From Ignavibacteriota bacterium (GTDB taxonomy: Bacteria > Bacteroidota > Ignavibacteria > UBA10030 > UBA6906): a DNA stretch of 50,397 bases. Of the stretch, positions 39,856 to 48,709 are shown piece after piece. The notes under the pieces were generated by a model that saw only the letters and a list, made by a program, of their open reading frames with translations, was not told where the DNA came from and made no database searches. The stretch covers positions 1 through 50,397 of the forward strand of contig PMNE01000065.1 of NCBI GenBank assembly GCA_003162635.1, read 5' to 3'. Position numbers and translations under genes: made by a program. Each line of letters begins with the position of its first letter. Positions within the stretch are counted from its first letter, which is position 1.

Positions 39856-40755
39856 TCATGATGCCTTGGGGTGCGCCTGATCGTAGACCTTCCGAAGGCG
39901 CTCGATGCTCACGTGCGTATAGATCTGTGTCGTCGAGAGGCTTTCATGGCCCAGAAGCTCCTTGACAGCCCTGAGGTCAGCCCCATGGTCCAGCATATGC
40001 GTGGCAAACGTATGACGGAGAACATGGGGACTCTTCTTTTCGATCTCCGCAACACGTCCGATATACTCATTGACAAGGAGATTCACCCCCTTGGGGTTCA
40101 TCGGTTTTCCCCTGACGGTAAGAAAGACATTCGGAGGAACGGGACGCGCGACGGCAAGGGATGGCCGCACGGCCAGGTACTGCCGCAGGGCGCTCTTCGC
40201 CTTCCGGCCGAAGGGGATGATCCGTTGTTTGCTCCCCTTCCCCATCACGATGATCGTTTCGTTGCCGAAATCAACATCGCTGAGGGTAAGCCCCAGAAGT
40301 TCCGCGAGCCGGATACCGGTGCTGTACAACAGTTCCAGGATCCCCGCATCGCGGGCCCCCAACGGCGTTGACCGGTCGGGCTGATCCATCAATCGTGTGA
40401 CGCTCTCTTCATCGAGGAAGTGCGGGAGACGCTTTTCCAGCCGGGGAGCCGCGATGTTTACCGCTGGACTCGCGGCGATGGTTCCCGTTCGTCGCAGGAA
40501 GTGGAAGAAGGATTTCAGACAGGCCAGCTTCCTGGCAAGACTCGATCGGGTGTATCCCTGTTCGTGCAGCGATGCAAGGAACCGCCGGATGGCCCCCTGA
40601 TCGATTTCTCCCGGTTCCGGGACGACGCCTGCAGAGGCATGGGCGAGGAATGCCGTAAACTGCCTGAGATCCTCTTTGTATGCCGCGACCGTATGGGGAG
40701 AGTAGTTCCGCCCCGACGCCAGAAACTGCAGAAAGAGGTCGATGTGTTTCTGCAT
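39856..40755 (-). CDS. tyrosine recombinase XerC/XerD
   Basis: 299 residues. N-terminal SAM-like DNA-binding domain (residues 1-90). The catalytic residues are R149 (STGIRLAE), H244 and R247 (PHVLRHTF), H270 (LLGHESLSTTQ) and nucleophile Y279 (IYTHVS). Size and position downstream of topA fit the chromosome dimer-resolution recombinase rather than a phage integrase; XerC versus XerD cannot be told from one copy. It lies 42 bases after topA. Confidence 0.92.
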   Translation of the reverse strand: MQKHIDLFLQFLASGRNYSPHTVAAYKEDLRQFTAFLAHASAGVVPEPGEIDQGAIRRFLASLHEQGYTRSSLARKLACLKSFFHFLRRTGTIAASPAVNIAAPRLEKRLPHFLDEESVTRLMDQPDRSTPLGARDAGILELLYSTGIRLAELLGLTLSDVDFGNETIIVMGKGSKQRIIPFGRKAKSALRQYLAVRPSLAVARPVPPNVFLTVRGKPMNPKGVNLLVNEYIGRVAEIEKKSPHVLRHTFATHMLDHGADLRAVKELLGHESLSTTQIYTHVSIERLRKVYDQAHPKAS

Positions 40756-40797
40756 GCGATCCCGTTTCCGATGAGGACGGAAGGTGGCCGGGCTCCG

Positions 40798-43170
40798 TCA
40801 GCCCGCCGCCGACTGTACCTCTTGCTTGACGATCTCCGCCTTGCAGGACGGACACTGGAGGTACTCGCCGCGGCTCTGGTTATACTTCAGGACCATATAG
40901 GGGTTACCGCACGTATCGCATGACTGTGCGACGGGCTTGTCCCACGACGCAAAGTCACAGTCGGGATACCGCGAGCACCCGTAAAACACCCGCTTCCGTT
41001 TCGTCTTCCGCTCGATAACATCCCCCTGCGTGCACTTCGGACATTTCACGCCGATGGAGATCGGCTTGGTGTTTCTGCACGCGGGGTAGTTGGAACAGCC
41101 GAGGAAGGCGCCGAACCTTCCCCCCTTGACGACCATATCGCCGCCGCAGAGATCACACTTGCCGCCGACCACGTGCTTGGTGAGTTCCTGCTCCGACGGG
41201 AGGGGTTTGGTATTCTTGCATGAGGGATAGCCGCTGCACGCCATGAAGCGGCCGTTACGCCCCCATTTGATGATCATCGGCTTTCCGCACAGCTCGCACT
41301 TTTCGTCGGTTGCTTCCTGAAGCGACATTTTGATTGCCGCGCTGTTCTTGCTGACCCCTTCGAGCCCCTTGATGAAGGGCCGGTAGAAATCCCCCATCAC
41401 ATTCTGATAGGAGTTCTTTCCCGAGGCGATCGTGTCGAGCTCCTCCTCCATCTTCGCCGTAAACTCCACATTGAAAAGATCCGGGAAGTTCTGCACGAGA
41501 AGTCGGTAGACGGCAATCCCGAGCTCCGTTGGAAAGAGCCGCCGCTCGCGCGCTTCGACATACTTCCGTGTCTGGATGGTATCTACAATAAGCGCGTACG
41601 TGCTTGGTCGTCCGATGCCAAGGGCCTCCAGCTCACGGACGAGGCTGCTCTCGGTAAAACGGGCGGGCGGCTTCGTAAAGTGCTGGTTCGGGAGAAGATT
41701 CTCCAGTGTCGCGGGATCGTGCGCTCTGAGATTGGCCGGGAGCCGCGATGCGGGATCCTCATCGTCATCCTGTTTCTCCGCTTCATCCGCGATATCGTCG
41801 TACACCTGCAGAAAGCCGCGGAACTGAGGAACCGAATCGGTGGCGCGGAAGAGATAGTCCCCGCCCCGGAGATCGACCGTTGTTTGCTCGAACACCGCGG
41901 CGCTCATCTGGCAGGCAAGGAACCTGTTCCAGATCAGCTCATACAGCGCGAACATCTCGTCATCCAGATACTTCTTGACTGCTTTCGGCGCGAACCGCAT
42001 CGACGTCGGGCGGATTGCTTCGTGCGCATCCTGCGACGACTTTCCCTTCTTGAAGGTCCGTGCCTCGGCGGGAAGGTACTCTTTCCCGTAATTGTCGTAG
42101 ATGTACTGGCGCGCTTCCTTCACCGCGTCGTTGCTCAGCCGCGTGGAATCCGTCCGCATATAGGTGATGAGACCAACGCGGCCGTCATCGCCGAGGTCGA
42201 TTCCTTCATACAGTTTCTGCGCCAGCATCATTGTCCGCTTGGCGTGAAACCGGAGGCGCCGTGCCGCTTCCTGCTGGAGGGTGCTGGTAATGAACGGCGC
42301 GCCGGGATTCCGCCGGACCGGCTTCCGCTGGATATCGTCCAGCACAAAGGACTGGCGGCGGATGTCGTTGACATATCCCTCCGCCGTCGTGCGGTCATGG
42401 ATGTTCGGATCTTCCCCCGCCACCTTGAAGAGCTTCGCAAAGAACGGTTCGTTCCCGTGGGCGCGGAATGACCCCACCATCGACCAGTATTCTTCCGGGA
42501 CGAACGCACCGATCGCCTCTTCCCGCTCACAGATCAGCCGGAGCGCGACCGTCTGCACGCGTCCCGCCGACAGGCCGTAGTACACCGTCTTCCACACGAA
42601 GGGGGAGATCTTGTACCCGACGAGGCGGTCCATGACGCGGCGCGCCTGCTGGGAATTCACAAGGTTCTGGTCGACCTTCATCGGATGCTGCATCGCTTCG
42701 GTGATCCCGCGTTCCGTGATCTCATGGAACATGACGCGAAAGATCTTCGGATTCTCCTGTTCCACTTCCTGGGCCAGGTGCCAGGCGATCGCTTCTCCTT
42801 CGCGGTCGGGGTCGGTCGCCAGATAGACTGCATTCGCTCTGCGCGCATGCGCGTGGAGACGCGCAATCACCTCGGCTTTCCCCGCAATAGTCTCATATTC
42901 GGGGACGAACCCGCCCTCCACGTCAACGCCTAACTTGCTCTTCGGGAGGTTTTTGATGTGGCCGACCGATGCCTCGACAACGTAATCGTTCCCGAGGTAT
43001 TTGTTGATGGTTTTCGCTTTGGCCGGTGATTCGACGATGATGAGCGACTTGCCGCTTGGATCGACGACGGCAACTCTTCGTTTGCGCGTTTTCCTGGTCG
43101 GTGCCTTCGCCTCTGCGGCTGCCTCGTTCGCCCGCTCTTCCTTTCGTGCCGCTTTCTTTCGTGGTGCCAT
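40798..43170 (-). CDS. topA: DNA topoisomerase I
   Basis: 790 residues. A basic N-terminal tail of 40 residues rich in Lys, Arg and Ala precedes TOPRIM (KSLIIVESPAKAKTINKYLG, DPDREGEAIAWHLA). The active tyrosine lies in GLITYMRTDSTRLS. Three C4 zinc ribbons (CELCGKPM, CDLCGGDM, CPKCTQGD) and a fourth cysteine cluster (CDTCGNPY) follow at the C-terminus. The start shares one base with the smg stop. Relaxes negative supercoils. The basic N-terminal tail is unusual and may bind DNA. Confidence 0.97.
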   Translation of the reverse strand: MAPRKKAARKEERANEAAAEAKAPTRKTRKRRVAVVDPSGKSLIIVESPAKAKTINKYLGNDYVVEASVGHIKNLPKSKLGVDVEGGFVPEYETIAGKAEVIARLHAHARRANAVYLATDPDREGEAIAWHLAQEVEQENPKIFRVMFHEITERGITEAMQHPMKVDQNLVNSQQARRVMDRLVGYKISPFVWKTVYYGLSAGRVQTVALRLICEREEAIGAFVPEEYWSMVGSFRAHGNEPFFAKLFKVAGEDPNIHDRTTAEGYVNDIRRQSFVLDDIQRKPVRRNPGAPFITSTLQQEAARRLRFHAKRTMMLAQKLYEGIDLGDDGRVGLITYMRTDSTRLSNDAVKEARQYIYDNYGKEYLPAEARTFKKGKSSQDAHEAIRPTSMRFAPKAVKKYLDDEMFALYELIWNRFLACQMSAAVFEQTTVDLRGGDYLFRATDSVPQFRGFLQVYDDIADEAEKQDDDEDPASRLPANLRAHDPATLENLLPNQHFTKPPARFTESSLVRELEALGIGRPSTYALIVDTIQTRKYVEARERRLFPTELGIAVYRLLVQNFPDLFNVEFTAKMEEELDTIASGKNSYQNVMGDFYRPFIKGLEGVSKNSAAIKMSLQEATDEKCELCGKPMIIKWGRNGRFMACSGYPSCKNTKPLPSEQELTKHVVGGKCDLCGGDMVVKGGRFGAFLGCSNYPACRNTKPISIGVKCPKCTQGDVIERKTKRKRVFYGCSRYPDCDFASWDKPVAQSCDTCGNPYMVLKYNQSRGEYLQCPSCKAEIVKQEVQSAAG

Positions 43171-43628
43171 CAGTGTATCGTGTCTCCGCTGTTCAGCATG
43201 GAACGTCCTCCGAAGCCGTCATCACCTCTTCGTGCGAAGAGGACGGAAGCGACGATGTCCCGGAGGTCCGTCACGGCCAATTTCTCGTAGCCGGCCATCA
43301 TGACACGATCGATGACCGTTTCACAATCCTTGTCGTTGATCACACCAAGCTCCAGGAGCTGGAGAAGAAATCCCTGGCTCTCCGTCGACAGTGCTGCCCG
43401 TTCGGCCTCGTGGAGGATGCGGTGGGAGCCCGCAGCAGGCGAGCTGACTCCCGTCTCCCGTTGCTGGTTCGACTCCACGATCTCATGGAACCAGCTGAAG
43501 GCGGCACTGATCTCCGACTGCGTATACCCCTGCGTCGCCAGCTCGGTCAAATCAATCTCGCTGATCCGCTTGTTCTCCTGCACCGCGGACATGATATACA
43601 CGAGCAATTCAACCACTTTTTCCTTCAT
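43170..43628 (-). CDS. smg: Smg/DUF494 family protein
   Basis: 152 residues from ATG 43628 (AAAGGA ahead; an upstream GTG-type extension to 43673 overlaps ybeY). Mostly helical, with KEKVVELLVYIM at the start and ELATQGYTQSEISAAFSWFHEI, as in the Smg/DUF494 family. The function is unknown, although smg often neighbours dprA or topA. Fits the gene order here. Confidence 0.82.
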   Translation of the reverse strand: MKEKVVELLVYIMSAVQENKRISEIDLTELATQGYTQSEISAAFSWFHEIVESNQQRETGVSSPAAGSHRILHEAERAALSTESQGFLLQLLELGVINDKDCETVIDRVMMAGYEKLAVTDLRDIVASVLFARRGDDGFGGRSMLNSGDTIH

Positions 43629-44071
43629 GACAATCCTTTCATCCCCTTCCCGCATCCCAGCGCCCGCAGGCAACGATCCTCACGCCGCTTCATTCCCAGC
43701 CGCAGCCGCACCGTCCCGTCATCATAGCCGAGGAGATGCAGGACACCGTGCACGACGAGCCGCAGAATCTCCTCATGCTCCGGCACGCGCTCCTTTCCGG
43801 CCTGTTCACGGGCTTTATCGAGATTGACGTACACTTCTCCTTCGACCGCATTCTTCTCGTCAAGGGGGAAGCTGATGACGTCGGTCGCCCCGCGGTGTCC
43901 CAGATAGCGTCTGTTCATCCTGGCCGAAAACCGTCCGTCGACAAATACGATGCTGATATCCCCCTTCCGGCGTCTTTCGCGGGAAAAGACAAGACGGACC
44001 GCTTCCTCAATCGGGGCACGACGGACACGTCGGCGTGGGTGTGCGTGAAAAACCCTGACAGCGACCGTCAC
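43625..44071 (-). CDS. ybeY: endoribonuclease YbeY
   Basis: 148 residues, GTG start at 44071 overlapping the previous stop (GTGA). YbeY acts in 16S rRNA maturation and ribosome quality control. SFPLDE and HGVLHLLGYDD are present; the usual H-x3-H-x5-H metal site has the first two His (HGVLH) but the third position is Asp. I recall the same substitution in Bacteroidota YbeY proteins (GYKD). An N-terminal stretch of basic residues HPRRRVRRAP is also notable. Followed by smg with a four-base overlap. Confidence 0.9.
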   Translation of the reverse strand: MTVAVRVFHAHPRRRVRRAPIEEAVRLVFSRERRRKGDISIVFVDGRFSARMNRRYLGHRGATDVISFPLDEKNAVEGEVYVNLDKAREQAGKERVPEHEEILRLVVHGVLHLLGYDDGTVRLRLGMKRREDRCLRALGCGKGMKGLS

Positions 44072-44586
44072 CTCGACCTTGCCTTCGGGCGGCGTCGGGG
44101 CGTCGCGCGCGATTTCCGGGCATGGCGCACCTTTCGTTTTACCCCCGGAAGGACCGGTTCGGTCAGCGACAGCGCCACGCCGGACATCATGACCTCCGGC
44201 GCAAGGCGCGTGAAATCGCCCGAGAGCACCGAACGGTCCACGTTTGCAAACAGAGTGCAGCCGGCAGCCTTTTCAATAATCAAACCCGATAACTTCCCCC
44301 GGTGTTCCCCTACAAATGTCGCCTCGCCGAGTTCCTTGCTGAGGACAAACCCGGAGCAACTGTGCAATTGCATATGGGCCGCATCGGTGTAGACCGAAAG
44401 GAGGTTGCCCCGTTTCTTTCCGAGCGGGAGATCGGGGTAAATCTCCAGCGCAAGCCGGCGTGTCACCTTCCCGTCCGCATCCTGCGCCGCAAGTTCAAAC
44501 CTGTAGTTCGTCCCCATCGGTTTCGCGCGAACGCCGAAGAGATCTTCGAGCTGTTCAATGTCAGACGGCGTGAAGACGGATGCCAT
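44068..44586 (-). CDS. unknown protein upstream of ybeY
   Basis: 172 residues without a recognised family. Predicted mixed alpha/beta. Central LALEIYPDLPLGKKRGNLLSVYTDAAHMQLH is highly structured. Two cysteines (HSCSGF and AAGCTLF) are far apart. The C-terminal 25 residues are strongly basic (VRHARKSRATPRRRPKARSR), which suggests nucleic acid or ribosome contact. ATG 44586 follows AAGGTGG. It is translationally coupled to ybeY by a four-base overlap and leads the ybeY-topA-hprK operon. Confidence 0.75.
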   Translation of the reverse strand: MASVFTPSDIEQLEDLFGVRAKPMGTNYRFELAAQDADGKVTRRLALEIYPDLPLGKKRGNLLSVYTDAAHMQLHSCSGFVLSKELGEATFVGEHRGKLSGLIIEKAAGCTLFANVDRSVLSGDFTRLAPEVMMSGVALSLTEPVLPGVKRKVRHARKSRATPRRRPKARSR

Positions 44587-44618
44587 GCGTCCACCTTACC
44601 AGGATCGTTCAACCGTGG

Positions 44619-44679
44619 AAAAACATATAAAAGCCCCGGCCGCTTGTCCACTTCGCACGGACGCCCATCGACCGGGGCT
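44619..44679 (-). terminator. intrinsic terminator in the ybeY-topA operon leader
   Basis: Minus-strand arms 44679-44669 and 44642-44632 pair over 11 positions with one G-U, followed by an interrupted T run (44631-44619). It would also stop readthrough from the MBL hydrolase gene. Confidence 0.65.
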
Positions 44680-44726
44680 GAGCATTGTGTCCAACCAAGA
44701 GTTCAAGATTCGACAGGAGCTCCTTT
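44619..44726 (-). ncRNA. candidate leader RNA or small RNA before the ybeY-topA operon
   Basis: From a predicted start near 44726 to a terminator at 44679-44619, about 108 bases. It has a GGAGCTCC palindrome, an 11-bp stem (AGCCCCGGTCG with CGGCCGGGGCT) enclosing a GTCCGT/GTGGAC hairpin with loop GCGAA, then TTTTATATGTTTTT. No gene occupies it. It may be a standalone RNA or an attenuated leader of the 44586 gene. Confidence 0.45.
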
Positions 44727-44732
44727 GCTGCC

Positions 44733-44761
44733 AATATAGCCACACCTCGCCAGATTGTCAA
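44733..44761 (-). promoter_or_regulatory. promoter of ybeY-topA operon or small RNA
   Basis: Minus strand TTGACA (44761-44756), 17-base spacer, TATATT (44738-44733). Close to consensus. Predicted start near 44726, 45 bases ahead of the terminator hairpin. Confidence 0.75.
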
Positions 44762-44780
44762 GCGAACGCAGCATCGCGCA

Positions 44781-45677
44781 TCACCAGTCGAGTTCCATTC
44801 CTTCCGTGGCCGCGATGCATTCAAACTTGTAGTTCCTCGTTCTGATCTCCCGCAGGCACGTGTTCAGAATCTCATCCACCTTCTCGTCGCTATGCGTCTG
44901 TTCGTGGTGGAACAGCACCAGCCGCTTCACCGCCGCCTCGTCGGCGATCTTCAATGAGAAGAGGTAGTGGGAGTGTCCCCAGCCGACGTGGTTCACATAC
45001 TCTTCCGGCGTGTACGTCGTGTCATGGATAAGGATGTCGGCGCCCCGGCAGAAGTCGAATATCCGTTGATTCGGGTCCCCCTTGACCTTCATGTACGCCG
45101 CCACGATCTTCTTGTCGACGTTCTTGATCGACCTGGCCACCTCGCGATCGAACGGTTCGTTGTCGCTGATGTACACGAGGGAATGTCCACCCACGTTGAT
45201 GCGGTACCCGAGTGCAAACGCGGGATGATTCACGAAGATCGACACGAGCGTCGCATCAAAGATCGGGATGCTCTCTTCCTTGACAGGATGGAACCTGATT
45301 TTCGCCTTCAGTTCGTTCAGCTGAATAGGGAAGTAGGTCTTATCCATCTGGTCGGAGATCATCTGCCGCAGGTGCAGCTTCGGCGATTGCGCACCGATGA
45401 TGGTAAACTCATTTCCCGAGATATACAGGGGTTTGAAGAAGGGAAAACCGTGGATGTGATCCCAATGCGGATGGCTGATCGCTATATAGGCCTTGACCGA
45501 TTCGCCGGTCGCCATCAAGGCATCGCCGAGCCCTCTGATGCCCGTCCCGGCATCGAGGATGACGAGGTTCCCTTTGTGGAGCCGCACTTCAAGACACGGC
45601 GTGTTGCCGCCGTAACGGACGGTGTCCTTCCCGGGAGTGGGGACGGAACCGCGCGTCCCCCAGAATTTGACTTTCAT
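44781..45677 (-). CDS. MBL-fold metallo-hydrolase
   Basis: 298 residues of the metallo-beta-lactamase fold. KFWGTRGSVPTPG and YGGNTPCLEV at the start are typical of the PhnP-like branch. The metal site is SHPHWDH (H-x-H-x-D-H), and further ligands appear in VYISDNEP (D) and near HDTTYTPEEY. The C-terminal HHEQTHSDEKVDEI supplies a final His. It may act on phosphodiester or cyclic nucleotide substrates, but the substrate cannot be read. Last gene of the ctpA operon, 21 bases after the preceding stop. Confidence 0.88.
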   Translation of the reverse strand: MKVKFWGTRGSVPTPGKDTVRYGGNTPCLEVRLHKGNLVILDAGTGIRGLGDALMATGESVKAYIAISHPHWDHIHGFPFFKPLYISGNEFTIIGAQSPKLHLRQMISDQMDKTYFPIQLNELKAKIRFHPVKEESIPIFDATLVSIFVNHPAFALGYRINVGGHSLVYISDNEPFDREVARSIKNVDKKIVAAYMKVKGDPNQRIFDFCRGADILIHDTTYTPEEYVNHVGWGHSHYLFSLKIADEAAVKRLVLFHHEQTHSDEKVDEILNTCLREIRTRNYKFECIAATEGMELDW

Positions 45678-45698
45678 GCCGAATTCCCCGATTTCTGT

Positions 45699-46205
45699 TC
45701 AGGATCGGTAACTTGCCGCATAGGCAATGTAGTTGACGGCCGATTGCGCGATGGCATGCCGCTCTTCCTCCGTCAACTCCCTCACGACTCTTGCGGGGAC
45801 GCCTGCAACCAGCGTTCCGTCCGGCACGACGCTATGCTCCTTCACAACCGACCCGGCGGCAACAAGAGCACACGTTCCCACAACCGCATGATCCAACACG
45901 ACAGCGTTCATTCCGATCAACGTGCATCGGCCGATGCGGCAACCATGGAGCATGGCCATATGACCGACCGTGACGTCTTCGCCAATCTCCACCGCGTATT
46001 CTCCCGTGACGTGCAGGATGCATCCATCCTGGATATTGGATCGGCTGCCGATACGAATGGCGTTGATGTCGCCCCGCAGAACGGCATTGAACCACACGCT
46101 CGCCTGCTCCCCCACTTCCACGTCCCCGATCACCCACGCCCCGCCGGCAATCCATGCCGTCGAATGCACCCGGGGAGACACGCCATGATGCGAAAGGACT
46201 CCCAT
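45699..46205 (-). CDS. gamma-carbonic anhydrase-like hexapeptide-repeat protein
   Basis: 168 residues with a left-handed beta-helix: repeated [LIV]-G-x4 units from about residue 20 to 140. His ligands appear in CILHVTGE and VGHMAMLHGC, arranged as in gamma-carbonic anhydrase trimers. Members of the YrdA/PaaY branch often have uncertain activity. It lies 7 bases after the DUF3108 stop in the ctpA operon. Confidence 0.88.
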   Translation of the reverse strand: MGVLSHHGVSPRVHSTAWIAGGAWVIGDVEVGEQASVWFNAVLRGDINAIRIGSRSNIQDGCILHVTGEYAVEIGEDVTVGHMAMLHGCRIGRCTLIGMNAVVLDHAVVGTCALVAAGSVVKEHSVVPDGTLVAGVPARVVRELTEEERHAIAQSAVNYIAYAASYRS

Positions 46206-46212
46206 CGCGGGG

Positions 46213-47061
46213 CTACCCCTGTCCGCGCGGCGGAGTCCACCCCTGCCGGTTCCATTTCATCAACTCGACGGTGACGCTGCCGATCAACACCTTCATCTTC
46301 GCCATGATCGGGACACGGGCTTCATCGTTTGAGAACCATCCTTCAAACCCTCCCGTCAGTCCAAAAATGCCGACAAAATCCAGATGGCCGTCAAAATGGA
46401 CGACGTCGACGGGGTAGTCGATGGCATCCACCTCCACGGAGGTTCGTTCGTTCCGGAAGTCGAGGAAGGAATTTGCTTTCTGCTCCTTGATCAGCGTGGG
46501 AACATTGAATTGCTGACCCGAGAGGAGCTTGTCGCGGGCGAAGAAGAAGAGGGAGAGACCGTCGTTCTCCTTCGCGTCAACCTGCAGGGTCTCGCTCTTC
46601 GCAATAATGGAGTCCGCCGAGCCCACGTCGATGATGACACGATGCCGCTGGTAGTCGAATTCATACCGGGCAAATCCCCATGCCTCCTTTTCCTTCATCC
46701 GGGCTTCGAAATGATGCGAATACATACCCGCATCAATGACGTTCTCAAAGACCGCATGGAGATCAACGAACGGGACCTTGCTGTAGGAATTAATCAGCGC
46801 CTTTCCGCGATACGTCCGCGTTGCCCCCGTGACCTCACCGTTCGACGTTGTGATCCGGATCTGTCCCAGATCGATGAAGCCGTATCGCACATTATAAATG
46901 AGATCCTCGCCGTCCACAAGAACGCGGGAGGAAGGATCCCCGTCCCCTGCACGGAGAACAGGAGGAGACGTGAAGAACAGCGCCGGGAAAGCGAGAAGCA
47001 CCAGCGCGCGTGCGAGAGTCCGGCTCCTGCCGGATGCGGAAGCCGCAGGGCCGTTTGTCAT
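46213..47061 (-). CDS. DUF3108 family exported protein
   Basis: 282 residues. Signal-like segment (residues 15-35, LARALVLLAFPALFFTSPPV). Beta-rich mature part with VDGEDLIYNVRYGFIDLGQI, a start typical of DUF3108, followed by strands to the C-terminal AKMKVLIGSVTVELM. Function unknown; these proteins are predicted to lie in the periplasm. The start overlaps the ctpA stop (ATGA), so they are coupled. Confidence 0.82.
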   Translation of the reverse strand: MTNGPAASASGRSRTLARALVLLAFPALFFTSPPVLRAGDGDPSSRVLVDGEDLIYNVRYGFIDLGQIRITTSNGEVTGATRTYRGKALINSYSKVPFVDLHAVFENVIDAGMYSHHFEARMKEKEAWGFARYEFDYQRHRVIIDVGSADSIIAKSETLQVDAKENDGLSLFFFARDKLLSGQQFNVPTLIKEQKANSFLDFRNERTSVEVDAIDYPVDVVHFDGHLDFVGIFGLTGGFEGWFSNDEARVPIMAKMKVLIGSVTVELMKWNRQGWTPPRGQG

Positions 47062-48674
47062 TTCAAGCTTGAGAGATTGCTGAGAATTTTCTCCGACTCG
47101 GGAAAGAGTTCCATCGCCTTCTTGAACTGATTATCTTCGCCCAACATGACCCGCGCCGAACCTTCGTTTCCCCAAAGACTGCGTGCCAGAAAAGCGCGCG
47201 TAAACATCTTGACGAATCGGACGTCCTTTTCGTACTGATCCTTGTCGAAGGTGATCCCCTTCGTCTTCGCGATCGCCTGGATTTCCTCCAGCATGGCAGG
47301 TGTCACCTGGAACTCTGCGGCGAATCGTCCTGGATCCTTGCCAAACCTGTTCTTGAGCGCGGTTCCTTCCCGGCTCAGGTAGTCCTCCGCATATTGGAGG
47401 AACACATTCCGGCTTCGGAGCTGGACGGTATACTCGGTGAGCCGGTCGGATTTCACAATGTAATCCGGCGTGATCCCTCCCCCGCCATAGACCACGCGTC
47501 CCCCCATCGTTTTGTACGTGGGATGGGTTGAGTCCTTTTCCGCTTCGTGGGTGACGTTGTCTCCCTCGTTCTCGGAACGCTCGAAGGGCTCGCGCGCATA
47601 TTTCACTTTGTCCTGGTCGTACGCCCGCTGGATGAGCCGTCCGCTGGGCGTGTAATACCGCGCGGTAGTCAAACGAAGGGCGGAGCCGTCCCGCAGGTCG
47701 AATTGCCGCTGGACCAGTCCCTTGCCGAACGTCGTTTCGCCGACGATAAGCCCGCGGTCCCAATCCTGCACCGCCCCGGCAACAATCTCGCTCGCGGAGG
47801 CGGATCCATTATTGACAAGGATCATCAACGACAGGTCCTTGTAGCGTCCCGCGCCCGTGGAGATGTATTCCTCGTCGAATTCCGGGCGGCGCCCCTTTGT
47901 ATAGACGATCTTCCGTCCTTTGGGCATGAGTTCGTCCATCATCTTGTATGCCTGCTCGAGATAGCCACCGGGGTTCGAGCGAAGATCGACAATGAGGCGT
48001 TTCATCCCCTGCGAGGAGAGCCGTTCCAGCGCGCTCATGAATTCGTCATGCGTCTTCGCTGCAAAGCGGTTGACGTTGACATACCCGGTCTGTTCATCGA
48101 CCATGAATGACGCATCGATGGTATACAGCGGGATCTTGTCCCGAACGATCTCGAAATCAAGCACTCCCTTGATCCCAACACGCACGATCGCCACACGCAC
48201 TTTGGTCCCTTTCGGGCCGCGCAGCTTCTTTTGCACCCCCTCCTGGCTGATCCCCACAGAGGAGCTGTCGTTGATCCTGATGATCTTGTCGCCCGACTGA
48301 ATGCCGAGCGCCTCGCTCGGCCCGCCGACGATGGGCGCCACGACAAGGAGCGTGTCGTTGAGGACCTGGTATTCTATGCCGATTCCTTCAAAACTCCCCT
48401 GAAACTCCTCGGTCACGCGGGTAAGTTCCTTGGCCGGGATGTAGACCGAGTGGGGATCCAGCTGTCCCAGGACGCCATTGATGGCCGCTTCGGTCAGCTT
48501 CTGCGTGTCCACATCGTCCACGTAGTACTTCTCCGTCAAGCTGAGGACCTCTTTGTATTTGTTGAACTGTTCGTAGATGCTGTCCCCGGAGATCAGGGGG
48601 TTGACCAGCGTCCCGGCGAACACGCTCAGGGCGATCAGGAGGATCACCGTAACGAGAGAAAATCTCTTCCTCAT
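47058..48674 (-). CDS. C-terminal processing protease (S41)
   Basis: 538 residues from ATG 48674 (GGAG seven bases ahead; a GTG at 48680 is in frame). N-terminal signal anchor RFSLVTVILLIALSVFAG. PDZ domain at about 85-170 (SFEGIGIEYQVL, SGDKIIRINDSS). The catalytic Ser and Lys are S293 (NNGSASASEIVAG) and K318 (GETTFGKGLVQ). C-terminal 190 residues lie beyond the protease core. It removes tails or misfolded proteins in the periplasm. Promoter at 48710-48738. Confidence 0.95.
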   Translation of the reverse strand: MRKRFSLVTVILLIALSVFAGTLVNPLISGDSIYEQFNKYKEVLSLTEKYYVDDVDTQKLTEAAINGVLGQLDPHSVYIPAKELTRVTEEFQGSFEGIGIEYQVLNDTLLVVAPIVGGPSEALGIQSGDKIIRINDSSSVGISQEGVQKKLRGPKGTKVRVAIVRVGIKGVLDFEIVRDKIPLYTIDASFMVDEQTGYVNVNRFAAKTHDEFMSALERLSSQGMKRLIVDLRSNPGGYLEQAYKMMDELMPKGRKIVYTKGRRPEFDEEYISTGAGRYKDLSLMILVNNGSASASEIVAGAVQDWDRGLIVGETTFGKGLVQRQFDLRDGSALRLTTARYYTPSGRLIQRAYDQDKVKYAREPFERSENEGDNVTHEAEKDSTHPTYKTMGGRVVYGGGGITPDYIVKSDRLTEYTVQLRSRNVFLQYAEDYLSREGTALKNRFGKDPGRFAAEFQVTPAMLEEIQAIAKTKGITFDKDQYEKDVRFVKMFTRAFLARSLWGNEGSARVMLGEDNQFKKAMELFPESEKILSNLSSLK

Positions 48675-48709
48675 GCACACACTCCGTTCTTCATGCGAAA
48701 ATGCGAGGT

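Noticed and set aside
44619-44726. Possible SRP RNA or known riboswitch
   Set aside because: The conserved SRP loop (GGAAGGAAG-like) is absent and no known riboswitch core could be matched by eye; left as an unknown candidate RNA.
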